From: Halichondria panicea | Taxonomy: Eukaryota > Porifera > Demospongiae > Suberitida > Halichondriidae | Direction: 5' to 3' | Assembly (NCBI RefSeq): GCF_963675165.1 | Contig: NC_087381.1 | Coordinates: forward strand, 2,852,001-2,916,000 | DNA length: 64,000 bases | In this document: piece by piece, positions 12,767 to 24,589 of the stretch | Layout: every line of letters starts with the position of its first letter | Position numbering within the stretch: the stretch's first letter is position 1 | Translations under genes and position numbers: made by a program | Notes under the pieces: generated by a model | What the model was told of the DNA's origin: nothing | What the model saw: only the letters and a program-made list of their open reading frames with translations | Databases searched by the model: none

Positions 12767-13740
12767 ATGGACTGGACTCAATGTCAACATCTACATGTAG
12801 CAGCAAAGAACTTCCAAACTGTTTGTCAAACCAAGAAATTTCTAATCTGCCAGTCCTGTCGTAAAACTGCAGACATGCATGGTTTTGGTAGTACACTGTC
12901 TGGTATCCAATCTTGCTACTGCATGAGGGTTCAGTTTCTGGGTGAAGAAAGCAATTCTCACTACAATTCTCACAAGCAATGCCTATAGTGAAGGCTGATG
13001 CTACCTTTAATGAAAGAAAGCTCGCTGTGCCATCTGAAGTGATGGTAAAACTTAATTCCTACAATGTACCGACAACCTGTACTGTGTGGATCGAGGTGCC
13101 GATGAAACTTTCCGACACCGAACAATGCTGTCATCTGGTAACTTCATATAGGGAAACTCAATAACAAGAGCCAATAAAACCCAACAGTAGCAGTAAAGCG
13201 CTTACACAAGCCACTCCTATAGGACAGCCATGCAGCAATACAAGCGCTGGGGCTAGCGAAGAAGTGCGAGTGAGTCAAATCCATGGAGCTCTTCAAAGGC
13301 TTGGGCAAAGTGCAAGGCGAATATACCTTTTGCCTGTTAAAGATGAATTTTAAAATTATCATAGGACAAAGGTCAATTGCATGTGACGGGAGGCAGGAAA
13401 GGAAGAAATATAACCGTGACACGGATGGGCCGGGCATTTACGTATGCGTTTCCAATCCCTCTCCTCTAGTATCTATGATGGAACCAAGTACAAGAAGCCA
13501 TGTGCACTTGTTGTTGGTGTCAAGTATGGTGTCCTACCTCAGTTTGGTAACCTCGAGGACATTCTGTTCGACAAGGATGAACTAATTTTGATTGTTCGAC
13601 TGTACAAAACAATTGAGTTTGCTAGCCATTTCAACTGCTTTATTGTAGAACTATCTACTGAGCTTGTCACCATTATTCAAGGTGCACATGAGCCTCATCA
13701 TGTACGTTGTGTCCAAGGCCTTACTACTGTACACAAATAG
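12767..13740 (+). pseudogene. Unidentified coding relic
   Basis: Three open stretches (12767-12988, 12979-13164, 13444-13740) look more protein-like than chance. The last reads KPCALVVGVKYGVLPQFGNL and then alternating hydrophobic and charged residues typical of a folded C-terminal domain. No conserved splice sites join them cleanly. I do not recognise the family. The C-terminal part resembles, from memory, ends of uncharacterised transposon-linked proteins in sponges and cnidarians, but that is weak. Confidence 0.3.
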
Positions 13741-14645
13741 CAGTTGTTCTCAAAACACACTTATCTTCATTATAGTTTTGTACCAATTATTAGTAGTCAA
13801 TGACATGTTGAATGGTGTGAAGAATCATAAGTACGCATAGTTTCATAGACAAAATAATTAACTAATGAAGTGTGGTATGATCAGATAATTATAAGGGAGC
13901 ACTTCCAAACTACTTTTGCATTTCTTACCGTCATTATGACATTAATATTTTGACCCTCCTCTTTAAACGTTTAATATGAGTGTCACAGCCCAGGACCCCC
14001 GCATCCCTAGTCCCTAACGTCATAATGACGTTAAATGCAATTGGAAGTGCCCCAAGTGTCACATCGTTTAGTCTTAACTGTGTTATAAGGCGTGGCTTAA
14101 ACTACAAAGGATTATCATTATTTATAGTCAGCATGCTCATTATACATGTCTTAATTGACTGATGTGCTGTACATAAAAACGGTCACTTTTAATGTTGATT
14201 TTTCTAGCTCTAAAAGGTCGACTAAGCCAGGCAGCCACTATCACTAAACAAATAAATGCTATACAAGAAGGAGTAGCCCTTACTATGAAGTCGTGGGAGG
14301 TCAAGGCCCATGGTGTCTCTAAAAGTGTACTAAAGCAATTTGAAGGACTATACTGCAAATGTTTATGAACAGTACAGCTTATATCAATAGCATGAAGCCA
14401 TTCTATGTAACACTTAATAACCAATGTCCTGCTTTGACTTCACAGCAGGGAAAGAGAAAAGTTGACATAGAGCTAAACTCTCAAAAAATTGAGTAAAGAC
14501 AACGGACTTAGAGCTTGTGGTATAAACTTACTTCTCTAGAGTACCTTAATTCCAGCCCCTGATTGCTAGTGGATATAGAAGAGCTAGAAACAGTTAAAAT
14601 ACAACACAGAACGATCAACCACAACATATTCGCGAGCACGAAATC

Positions 14646-14712
14646 AATTCCCCTATCAATCCCTTGTATATATGATGGGGGTACACTGGGGATTAACAGA
14701 TTTTTTTTTACA
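14646..14712. mobile_element. Truncated copy of the adjacent Harbinger-like MITE interior
   Basis: About 60 bases match 14956-15014 nearly base for base, including 'gggggtacactggggatta'. No terminal repeats are present. Confidence 0.7.
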
Positions 14713-14839
14713 CAGGTCGCTTCCAATCCCCTTCCTTTTTAATCTATGACTATAGGCAAGTGCATGCACAACACTGTTTAAAGTGTTCCACAAGGTCTTA
14801 CAAGTGTAATAGCACCCTTTAAACACGTAGCAGTTATTA

Positions 14840-15176
14840 TGCACCTATCAATGTCAAGCCCCACCCCTGACATACGGGCAGTATAGGGGATTGGGTGGGG
14901 ATTATACATTTTCAATTAATGAATGCCCAATAGGGTGGGGGTTCATGTGTATAATCCCCTATCAATCCCTTGTATATATGGTGGGGGTACACTGGGGATT
15001 AACAGATTTTTTGTCAGCTAATCTAACACATGGCAACTTTATGATGCGCATGCGCAAGCATTGGCCCCACCCTCAAAATTACTGGGAAAATGTTGATGCA
15101 AAACCCCTGTGTTGGGGGGAAAGTGAGTGCTAAAAGCTGTATAACCCCCTGGTGGGGCTTGACATTGATAGGTGCA
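14840..15176. mobile_element. PIF/Harbinger-like MITE (TTA target duplication)
   Basis: The ends 'tgcacctatcaatgtcaag' (14840) and 'cttgacattgataggtgca' (to 15176) are near-perfect inverted repeats of about 25 bases. TTA flanks both sides, the 3-bp TWA target typical of Harbinger elements. The element is 337 bp with no coding capacity. Part of its interior ('cccctatcaatcccttgta') also occurs at 14650-14706, a truncated neighbouring copy. Confidence 0.75.
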
Positions 15177-15558
15177 TTACAACTGCACTCCTAGTGTTGT
15201 GGTAGCACAATTATTTGGTGAGTGTTGCCATGGCATAGCACTCAAGGTGGTATTGTATAATCCTAGATTGAAGAGTTAGAGGGAAAGGAAACGGTTGGTA
15301 TCTCGAGTAACATCCGCGCTACCCTGCGGTTTAATCGAGGCCATCACAACAATATCTATTCTACATGCACTCAGTGCATAATAAAACTACAAGTAACTGT
15401 GCTTAGTCCGTGCAACTCACTTATATTTCAAGGTCTATACCTATTGTAGTAGTCATAACCAGCACGCTTACACGTTATATGTTCCAATAGCTCTAAAACA
15501 GCCTTGGGAACATAATTATCTTTTTACTGGGTGTGGTCAGTCATTAGCAAGTACTACA

Positions 15559-16056
15559 CAGAGGAGGTTGGTCACGATTGTTAATTTTCTTCTAATTTTC
15601 TTTGTAACCTCCAATTCCTACAGTAAATGCACAGAAGCCATTGAAGGAACCCCAACCTACCCAACCCGCTGAGTCAGCACTTTTATCTTATTCTTGAGCG
15701 TTTATCTGTCTTGTATTACGTCTCCTGTTAGCCTATGAGTCGTAGTAGTTTAAAACTATCGTTGCTACACCTGCTATATTAAGATAGGAGTCAAAGAAAT
15801 AAGGAAAGTGCAGCAACAACTGGAACGTTGTGACTAATCTTAGTTTCTGGCTTATTACTTCGAGTATGACTATGCTACTCACTTTCTAGTATCACTGAGT
15901 ATTGTTAGCATCATTTCCTACTAGTATAAAAGGCTATGATCGTTTGCAGCCTTTTGGCTTAGCTAGGATAGCTACTTTCTCTCAAGTTTCCACGGGATTG
16001 GAGGTTACAAAGAAAATTAGAAGATTAATTAACAATCGTGACCAACCTCCTCTGAG
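15559..16056. mobile_element. Mutator-like non-autonomous element with 9-bp target duplication
   Basis: The left end starts CAGAGGAGGTTGGTCACGAT and the right end is its inverted complement. The repeats extend about 60 bases with a few mismatches. The flanks carry a direct repeat AGTACTACA (15550-15558 and 16057-16065), a 9-bp target duplication typical of Mutator-like elements. The element is 498 bp and non-coding. An inverted partial copy lies at 55724-55980. Open frame 15902-16138 runs out of this element into the flank, so its start is transposon sequence. Confidence 0.8.
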
Positions 16057-16065
16057 TACTACACA

Positions 16066-16324
16066 TGGCTCATGGACTAGGCGTGTTATGAAAGAGATTA
16101 TGTCTCGAGGAAACACAGCTTTGGGAGTTACCGGGTAAAAATGTGCTTAAGTAATTAGATAGCTCTTTTTTCAACTTGTGCATGCTATTATTTGGTACCT
16201 TTGTTTTTTAGCACTCCCACAAGAGCTGGTGATGCTATGCCGGAAGACCTGGCTAGAAATTGAAGACTTTCCGTCTGCTGAAGAGTTATACTTCCCCATT
16301 GTTTTCCTGTCCCCCCCTCATTAA
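16066..16324 (+). pseudogene. Possible two-exon gene remnant
   Basis: After the Mutator-like element, 16066-16134 reads HGSWTRRVMKEIMSRGNTAL and ends at a GT donor-like 'gtaaaa'. A stretch beginning after 'tttttag' at 16211 reads PQELVMLCRKTWLEIEDFPS and ends in a stop near 16324. The two could be exons of a gene whose 5' part was displaced by the insertion. I recognise no family, and chance is a real alternative. Confidence 0.25.
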
Positions 16325-16735
16325 TCCCGATTGGGTGTACAGTTTTTGTTATTCTAAAACAAAGAAAAGATTATGAGTATAAATCAATACACTTGTTAAA
16401 GCTTATTAAAAGCTTTCAGGAGTAATCATTAGCTTCTTTATCTTCAGCAATGACTTCTTGTCGAACATAAAGGCAAGATTTAGTAGCAGAACACTTGCCT
16501 GGTCTATATTACCACAGCCTCATCAGGGGACCCACAGGAACACATCATGCCTTTCCTATAACATCTGTAGCCTTACAATGTATAGGGTGTCGTTAAGTAG
16601 AGACTTGGCTTGATACAATAAAGGGCGTAAGAACTCAGTCATCTTTGCACAATACTTCTATGTAACGGACTGTAAAATCAGAATACAAATAGTATACGGT
16701 TTATTTTACTGACAGTATATCCACAAATACACGGA

Positions 16736-16760
16736 TTACCCCCTTTTTGGGGTAATGTAC
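16736..16760. other. Perfect short hairpin
   Basis: 'attaccccctttttggggta' is a near-perfect inverted repeat with a short loop. It could be the core of a degenerate fold-back MITE. No terminator role is implied in a eukaryote. Confidence 0.4.
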
Positions 16761-17210
16761 ACGCATGCGCATACAAGGTATACCAGGCCGCCTTGTTCAA
16801 GCGGCCTGGAATCGAGGCTAAGTTATCCCCTGGCCATATCCTATAGCAACTGCATGAAAACAGGATATATATAGAGAGGTTATATAGTGCATGGGAGCTG
16901 AGGGTCCGTTTTGGGAGGTTTTCCACTGTATATAGCTATACAAAGCAATAGAATCTACATTGGTAGTATACATGCAGTGAAGGTATACAGTCACCATAAT
17001 TATTAAAGATGCACGCTCTAGAAACGTAAATTCTTATGCACTATAATTATAATTATTAATACATTGTCAAGAGTCTATGTAGCTGCAAATAATTATACTT
17101 ATGCAGCTTTAATTATATATATAGCTAAACTATATGCACAGCAAACTATATAAATAGGATACTATATAGGTCAAGTCCGTAAAGCAGTCCAGTAGTATTC
17201 CTTATGTCTC

Positions 17211-19058
17211 TTAGCACCAACCCACATGCTTCTTGGTGTACTCACAAAGGTTCAAATCATTGACGTCCATAATGCAGCTTGCTTGAGAAGAAGTGCAGGT
17301 GTTGCAGTTGGAATTTTTAGCAGTGCAGCTTCCCCTGCCATACTGTTGAGTGCAATTACATTTTGTGTATTCGTCAGGAGCGTTAAAAACATGTCCAATT
17401 TCATGAGCGAAAACCCTGTCAATCTGATCAGAACCCCAACCGTCATTGCTGTACTGCATGTATATAGGTCCACCACCAAAATAGGCATACGCGAAATGTC
17501 TTTGCCTGTACTTAGAGAAGAAAGCAAGGAAAGCACCATCAGCACAAGCGTGGTTTTTGACATATTGTACCACTTGGTCCTTTCCAGCTTTACCAGTTGG
17601 GTAACCACAAGCTTGGAGTGTAGGATTAGCAAACACGTCGTGGCAAGATGCATAGCTAGAGCAATAGGTTGGGTCAGAAGCAGTTATTGTTGCCTTCCCA
17701 GCATACAGCACAAACGACAAACGAACCCCATTTTTCTGAGCCTGGTTTGCCCAGAATTTAAGTCCTGCCTGGCATTCACTTATAATCTTCTGATACTCAC
17801 TACCGCTTATTGCTAAGCAACCAGGACCGGAAGCAACAAGACTAACAGCGGCAATTTTCCCAGTCATAGTTTGGCGGTAGGGTGCATCTCCCTGAACACC
17901 TTCGTCTGAATCTTCTCGTTTAAAGGCCATTGGAGCCGTTTTTTCTGTCCAATGTTGAACCGTTGGTTGTGGTTTCATCTCATTTTCTCGTGCCATCCAG
18001 TAGGCATTAGCATGGCTTAAAGTTTCCGCCGATGCTGAGCTCGAAATATGGGCTGAAGCTTGACTGAAGCCATTCTGCTTGGCTACGTAAGAGGGGACGT
18101 TTGCAACCAAGAGGTTGTGACCAAGTTGAAGTAGAACGTGGCCCCCAGCAGCTTCCACTTCAGTAGTTGCCTCGTCAATGTTCTCAGTGTGAAGCAACAT
18201 CTCCTCTATGGCAGGACTCCTGCATGTATAGAGCAGATAACATGGAGTAATAATTATGATAGTACATGTAACGATCATGAAATTTGGTTTACTCTTGTGA
18301 GTCTTGTTTGTGGGATGGCTTTGGTGAAATATCTCCCTCGATCACTGCTCCATTCAAAACTGCCTGAAGTTCACTATACAAATAACAATAATAGTCCAAC
18401 ATAACTTGTATATATATACATGATTGTACTATAAGACACATTGCATTAATTGTATAAGATGTGCATCGTGTTGATAATATAATTACCGTATAGCGCGAAA
18501 ATTTCGAGGCACTTATATTTTGTGGAATGGCCTCTAAAAGCATTTTGTTGCACAATTTTCGTGGAATGACTGCTTACCGGAAGCCACGCCTTTAATCTTT
18601 GGACGTTATAGCTAATTAAAGAACAATTTTTGTGGACTTAATTTTCATGTAGGATTGCTAACCCACGAAATCCTCAAAAATTTCGCACTATACGGTATAT
18701 TGACAGTGAGCTTTAATTATATATATACCGTTCATTGATCATCGACTCAAGTTCTTGTAGGTCTCCGACTGGTTCAGGCACATCATCAGCTTTCAGGTCT
18801 TGTAATAATTCTTCAATGTCACTGATGAAACAAAGCAAAGAGACATGCATTCATCATAATTATGCTATCAGTAAGTATAATATAGGTGGATGCATGCATG
18901 CATGGTATAATGAGACTGCTGATACGAAACATATAAGAAAATGTATAATCTCAGGTCATAACTCACTTGAGCACTGCTTCCAGTTTAGCCTGTTTGTCAA
19001 TCAGACCAGCTAGGGAGGAACAAATCATACAGCAAATCACAAGCAGCAGCAACTTCAT
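17211..19058 (-). CDS. Secreted zinc-metalloprotease-like protein (HEIGH...D), complete four-exon gene
   Basis: Four exons join in frame into a 424-residue protein: 19058-18967, 18821-18729, 18373-18293 and 18219-17211 (stop included), all with GT-AG introns. The start MKLLLLVICCMICSSLAG is a clear signal peptide. Residues ~25-90 are acidic and probably helical, like a propeptide. From ~200 a Cys-rich catalytic domain follows. Its core HEIGHVFNAPDEY starts at residue 361: HExxH supplies two zinc ligands and the catalytic Glu, and Asp occupies the third-ligand position of the metzincin pattern HExxHxxGxxH/D. A downstream CIMD could be the Met-turn. Asn replaces the usual Gly of the metzincin consensus. 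At least eight Cys after the active site suggest extracellular disulphides. The protein is predicted to be secreted and proteolytic, substrate unknown. The closest named type with an Asp ligand that I know is snapalysin, but this is not a confident assignment. Confidence 0.85.
18486..18695. mobile_element. 'CCGTATAGCG' MITE in intron 2 of the metalloprotease gene
   Basis: The ends CCGTATAGCGCGAAAATTT and AAATTTCGCACTATACGG are inverted repeats flanked by TA on both sides. The element is 210 bp. The same family occurs at 27314-27546, with relics at 19298-19535, 50474-50626 and 63745-63812. Confidence 0.85.
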
Positions 19059-19297
19059 TTCGTTCTGTTGGCTTTTCTTGTCCTTTGTTGTTGATTGAAA
19101 ATGTTGGGAGTAAAGTAACTCCAAAAAGGATGCTTTTATAGCTACTATCCATAATTTGTTGACAATGCTCTCTAAATAAAATTGTTCGGGAAAAAGGGAC
19201 TATACGTAACATTATAGTTAGGAATTTCACATCAGTTGCACACTCACCGATACTATATATTATAGGTGAACTTATTGACCCAGAGTATTGTAGAATA

Positions 19298-19535
19298 CCG
19301 TATAGCGGGTTATTTTTGAGGCACTAAATTTTTGTGGATTGCCCAAATAAAATATTTCGAGGATTTTATTTTCGAGGAGAGGTTTAAGTGGCTACACCCC
19401 TACAGTAGAGAGGTTTCAATACCGGATGTAAGCCAATTTTCGAGGCACTACATTTTCATGTTTCTGGGTCAATCCTCGAAAATCTTGAAAATCTTGAAAA
19501 TTCCGTGCCTCCAGCTATACTGTAGTCATGCACTC
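19298..19535. mobile_element. Degenerate 'CCGTATAGCG' MITE
   Basis: The left end 'taccgtatagcgggttattt' is intact. The interior has repeated 'tttcgagg' and 'ttttgtgga' modules typical of the family. The right end near 19530 is decayed. Confidence 0.6.
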
Positions 19536-19539
19536 CCTT

Positions 19540-20205
19540 GGCCAGAATGTAATCACACCGGTACGTCCACATGGGTACCTATATACTCAACTAACATCCT
19601 TGAGCGATGATTTCCCCAGAATGTAACCAAAATTCAGTAATGGGTTAACCCTTTACCTGCTGTTGACGTTTTGAAGCATCATAAAACAGTTCCCTGTACC
19701 ACGTCCCTCAAAAATGCCTGCCCACGGTAATTAAGAGCGCACAAAGTTGCTAAAATTAACGCATGTAGTAAAGCGTAAATGTCTCCCGTGTTTTGGCATG
19801 CCCCTGACATGACAGAATTAAGTAATGTTTAAACAATAATTAGTATACATATATATACAGTGTACTCAATTGCTCACAGAGTTAGTATATAAACATCTGC
19901 ATGTAACACACACAGTCTGCATGTGCAAAATGCAAGCAGCATGTGGAATATTGTGGCTGCACAATTGTAGTGGTCCAAAATCAGCCTATTTTACTAACCT
20001 ATTATTGTGACCGCCCATTAATTTTTGTAAGTCCCTATAATTATTTTGCTTAAAATGTTGCTAGTCAATTTAGTAAAGACCTGTAATATTCTAGTTCCTT
20101 CTTGCATGCGCATTAGACAGCTTGCAAGTTTGTTCTGCATTATGATTCAGTCTACAATGTACCACTTGGCATGTTAATTATAGCTGGTTCTAACCTCTTG
20201 CATGA
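19540..20205. other. Intergenic stretch, nothing recognised
   Basis: No gene, RNA or element end was recognised between the MITE relic and the minisatellite. Confidence 0.45.
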
Positions 20206-21095
20206 TGATTTTTCCGCTTGCATGCTTGTTCTGACCGCTTGCATGATGATTCTATTGCTTGCTTGTTAATTTGTTCTAACCTCTTGCATGATGATTCTAT
20301 TGCTTGCTTGTTTGTTCTAACCACTTGCACGATGATTCTATATCGCTTGATTGCTTGTTCTGATTGCTTTCATGATGATTCTATTGCTTGCTTGTTAATT
20401 TGTTCTAACCTCTTGCACGATAATTCTATATCGCTTGATTGCTTGTTCTGATTGCTTTCATGATGATTCTATTGCTTGCTTGTTAATTTGTTCTGACCTC
20501 TTGCAAGATGATTCTATCACTTGCTTGTTTGTTCTAACCTCTTGCAAGATGATTCTATTGCTTGCTTATTTGTTCTAACCTCTTGCACGATGATTCTATA
20601 TCGCTTGATTGCTTGTTCTGATTGCTTTCATGATGATTCTATTGCTTGCTTGGTTAATTTGCTAACCTCTTGCAAGATGATTCTATTGCTTGCTTGTTTG
20701 TTCTAACCTCTTGCACGATGATTCTATATCGCTTGATTGCTTGTTCTGATTGCTTTCATGATGATTCTATTGCTTGCTTGTTAATTTGTTCTGACCTCTT
20801 GCAAGATGATTCTATCACTTGCTTGTTTGTTCTAACCTCTTGCAAGATGATTCTATCACTTGCTTGTTTGTTCTAACCTCTTGCAGGATGATTCTATATC
20901 GCTTGCATGCATGCTTGTATGATGATTCTATTGCTTGCTCTTGCGGGATGATTCTGTATAATTATATCACTTGCTTGTTTGTTCTAACTTCTTGCACGAT
21001 GATTTTCTCCCACTTGTGTGTTTGTTCTGACCATGTGCACGCGATGATTCTATATCGCTTGCTGCATGCTTGTTCTAACTGCATGCGTGCATGAT
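20206..21095. repeat. Complex minisatellite, about 0.9 kb
   Basis: Tandem short modules repeat, built from 'gatgattctattgcttgctt', 'gttctaacctcttgca' and 'tatatcgcttgattgcttg'. They are arranged in a higher-order unit of roughly 140-150 bases repeated about four times with variation. Open frames in this block, with repeated DDSIACL-type peptides, are by-products of the repeat. Confidence 0.85.
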
Positions 21096-22003
21096 GATTA
21101 GGGGTTGGTAGATTATGCTGGCATAATTTTGAGCATATTATAATAGGCACATTTTTTAGGTGAGAATTATGCTGGCATAATAGGCACCTTTATCAATTAT
21201 GAGAATAAATTAATAGGCAGGTTTTAGAAGTATATACAGGTCAGTATATACGAATCATAAACATGTGTAGGCCTGATGGGGTGCATGGAAAAGAAGGAAA
21301 CAGAAAACGGAAACGGAAGGCGGAAAGCGGAAACGGAAGGCGGAAACGGAAAACGGAAATATCTCAGCTGTGTAAAGTTAACGACCATTACCATTCTGTG
21401 TTTTTTGACATGAATATGAATATGGATAGTAGAGAGCTGAGTTGTAGGAAGCCTATCTAATCTATATCTATCTAGCTTCAAGGAGCTTCAAGGAGCAATA
21501 AGATAAGGTAGCTTGAGACAAGGGGGTGCTCCAGAGCATGCTTCCTACGCCCCTGGTCGATCAGAGTGAATGAAGTGAACCTGTTTGACTGATATGAAAG
21601 TTGAGTACATGGAAAAGCAATAGGAGGCCAGAATCTGAGAACTGAATACATCCAGCTTTCGCAAGTAACAGATGACGTCAGGCAAGATTGTATGGAGAAG
21701 TAAGACCCTTGCAAAACATGGACTGTGCTGCAACATTGCATGGCAACTTGATAGCTGAACCTTACACAAGATTGTAATTATGTTGGAGAGTAAGACCCTG
21801 AGATAAAGCTGCAATGGCTGAACCTAGCCATCTAAACAGTACTGCATGGTAGCCTTGTACTTGTCCGGTTTTCAGTTTTTACTTCACTTGCTTCATGTTC
21901 ACTCTCATGTTTATTTATTGATTTATATATTCAATTTAAAACACAGAATGGTAATTAAACTGATGAGAGTGAAGTGAACATGAAAGCATAAAAGCCTGTA
22001 CTG

Positions 22004-22699
22004 CAGTGGCGGATTCAGAGGAGGGTCCATGGGGTCCCTTGACCCCCCTTTTGAAGTTATTAACTTTAGAAGGCTTAATGACACCAGCTAGCTATTTATC
22101 AGTTTTTGTAGCTATTGTAATTTGATTCAATGATTGTACCTGTTGTTTTGATGTATCAACTGCCAAAGGAGTGTTCAGGCTAGCCTAGGCTAGCTGTAGT
22201 CTCATGAATCAGCCGCACCTTTGGTGTCCGTCTGAACACTCTTTACATGAACTCATGGGCCACGTCGGATTTCCAACGTGACCAATGAGATTGCTCACAA
22301 GCATCAGGTGACTTGAATAGGAGGCAGCAAATAGTGAAACTTTACATGCGGTTGAGCAGCAAGCAGTGTGATGTGGCTGAGCAGAGATAGCGGATGTGGT
22401 TGCATTTTTATGGTTTTGTTAGCTTGTACAGTGACGTAATACATTCCATTGTGAAATGACTTCACGTAAAGAGTGCTCAGACTGACACCAAAGGTGCGGC
22501 TGATTCATGAGACTAGGCTAGCTAGTTGACTGTTCTGGCAGCTAGCTAGCTCTACGCAAGTCTATTATGGGACTTCCCCTGGCTGAGTATGGGATTTTCC
22601 CTAGTCACGTGTGACCGGAAGTGGGCGTAACCTCAAAAATTCGCGCTGCGCTCTCGTTAGTTTGGACCCCCCCTTTCATTTTTCCTGGATCCGCCACTG
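22004..22699. mobile_element. Nested DNA transposon with 'CAGTGGCGGAT' ends
   Basis: Inverted ends CAGTGGCGGAT and ATCCGCCACTG bound 696 bp. TACTG is repeated directly at both flanks (21999-22003 and 22700-22704). It sits inside the 1.7 kb Mutator-like element and itself hosts the 22197-22515 element. No coding frame was recognised. Confidence 0.75.
22197..22515. mobile_element. Innermost nested MITE with ~60-base inverted arms
   Basis: The ends TAGTCTCATGAATCAGCCGC and GCGGCTGATTCATGAGACTA form long inverted arms that also share 'gcacctttggtgtc' and 'gagtg(c/t)tcag'. The flanks are GGCTAGCTG and GGCTAGCTA, an imperfect 9-bp duplication. A diverged relative lies at 37535-37802. Confidence 0.75.
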
Positions 22700-23224
22700 T
22701 ACTGATGAGAATGAAGTGAACATGAAGCACCCCCTTGACGTTGTCTCAAGCTACCTTACCTAGTTGCTCCTTGAATGTCATAGCTAGATGGATAGGCTTC
22801 CCCACAGCACCCCTTTACAAATACATCTTCTGCTATCAACTTTCACTACTGCAAAAAACACAGAATGGTAATGGTCGTTAACTTTACACAGCTGAGATAT
22901 TTCCGTTTTCCGTTTCCGTTTTCCGTTTCCGTCTTCCGTTTCCGCTTTCCGCCTTCCGTTTCCGTTTTCCGTTTCCTTCTTTTCCATGCACCCGGCCTGA
23001 TGGTTGTGATGGAAGTATACTGATGGTTAATTATCTCCTTGGCATTCTGTAATAGATAGAGTCATGTGATGGCCCTTATGATGTTACTTGTGCGATGACA
23101 TGCATGGGTCTGTGGAATAAACTAATTGTATCATGTATTTATGTCTCACACGAGGGATATACAGTAAAGCTGACTGTGTGTGTCCAGCCGTAACTGCTCA
23201 ATGGTCCAAACTTACATAATAAAA

Positions 23225-23375
23225 ATTAATTATGAAATGCTAATGAATTTGCAAATCCGCCAAAATTTTAGTACCATAAAAACAGAGAAAAAAATCTGAA
23301 AACGCAAAAATGACTAATCTTTAATAGTAACCTTATATAAAGGTATAGCCAACTTTACGGCTAAATTAGTATACT
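23225..23375. mobile_element. MITE fragment related to 3991-4124 and 25210-25330
   Basis: 'caaatccgccaaaatttta' and 'aaaaacagagaaaaaaatct' match, in complement, the stretch at 25235-25290. The ends are not clear. Confidence 0.5.
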
Positions 23376-24300
23376 ATACCCTAGCTGTTACACTGGTTCA
23401 TATCTGCTCCCCTGTCTACCAACAGGAATCATGCACAACTGTCTGTGTGTCACTATAAAAGCAATGATTTGCAGTATTGGGTGGAGGGTGCATGCATGGG
23501 CTCAGGTCTCAAAAGGTCACTTTGCTCCAGTGCAATAATTATGCCATATACTGGCACTGCTATTCCTTTGATCTCAGAGGCTAGTTTCTGTAGAAAATAG
23601 TTATAAACTATCTTATTTCTATTGCATACTTGGCAGGCAACCTGGCGAGACGTCACTTAAAAACAAGCCGTAACATAATCTGTTATAAGTACTCTCATTC
23701 CCATCTGCCCCCCTGACCGTATCTCATGCTGAAACGTTGGATTCTGATGGTCAGTTCGTCAAAAATTGTTGTGTGTAAGAGTATATGCATGGATGTGAAA
23801 TTTCTTGCCAAGTAGGAATTAACTTTCACAGGTATACACACTATTTTGAGTGTTAATAATCTGGGCATGGTGTCGTTTTGTTGCTGACAAAGTTTGCGAG
23901 CTATACACTGTTAAAAATGGGGTGTTGATTAACACCCCGATTTTCAATGTCCAATTTTAAGTGTGTGCTAAACAAGCACATCTGTGCACAACAACACACC
24001 TAGTGTGTAAGCAGAACGCTCCAACTGAAAAGCATGTAACTTAAAACACACCTAGCTGGTTGTATATAGTATCAGAGCCTCAATGTTTAGTGTTTATTGC
24101 ATAGTTGCTCTTTACCGTCTGTGGTGGCTCAGTGTGATTGTTGCTTGTTTGTTCTAAACTCTTTACCAAATCTATATTTATACAGTATAGATACGTACAG
24201 GATCAAGCCTATATTTGGTTGACTATTGCTATACCATTTGCTGCTGTAATGGCTGATTACCCTGAATTAAATCATCACTAACAATGTGTTAAAAATGGGT
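23376..24300. other. Non-coding stretch with a near-palindrome
   Basis: No gene is supported. A near-perfect palindrome 'ggggtgttgattaacacccc' lies at 23927-23946, and an 'aacacacctag' motif recurs over the next 120 bases. This may be a degenerate fold-back element. Confidence 0.4.
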
Positions 24301-24589
24301 AGTTATACCATAGATTGAAAAGTTAGAGGGATAGGAAACTGAGTGGTGCACGTGATGATTTTACATTGAATCTGCAGTGGAGCCTCGAAAATTATCCGCG
24401 TTACGAGGCTATTAAAACTTATCTTACACAGAGGGGCTCTCTTTCTTGACCTGTTAATAGCTTGCCAACACTCTCTGAAGATGGTAAATACAAGTCTACA
24501 AGATCACTATACACGTACGTATAGCTAGCTACATCCTAATATACCACGAGGCAGATCAGGTGCACATCACGTGATGATTAGATTTGGCC

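Larger units (their letters stand above)
21279..22993. mobile_element. Mutator-like element, 1.7 kb, with long GGAAAC-rich inverted ends and 9-bp target duplication
   Basis: The left end GGGTGCATGGAAAAGAAGG and the right end in complement begin inverted arms of roughly 250 bases. Each arm contains a GGAAAC/GGAAGGC array and then 'ctgtgtaaagttaacga'. The flanks carry the perfect direct repeat GGCCTGATG (21270-21278 and 22994-23002). The element has no transposase and is therefore non-autonomous. Two further elements are nested inside (22004-22699, and 22197-22515 within that). Confidence 0.85.

Noticed and set aside
17226..17816. Long open frame on the plus strand (196 codons)
   Set aside because: It lies entirely antisense to the metalloprotease exon, which has the motifs and splicing; it is a shadow frame.
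20218..21094. Series of plus-strand frames with DDSIACLF repeats
   Set aside because: By-product of the minisatellite; no start context, no splice signals, and repeated in several frames.
20206..21095. Possible CRISPR-like array
   Set aside because: Repeats are contiguous and variable without unique spacers, and the host is a eukaryote.
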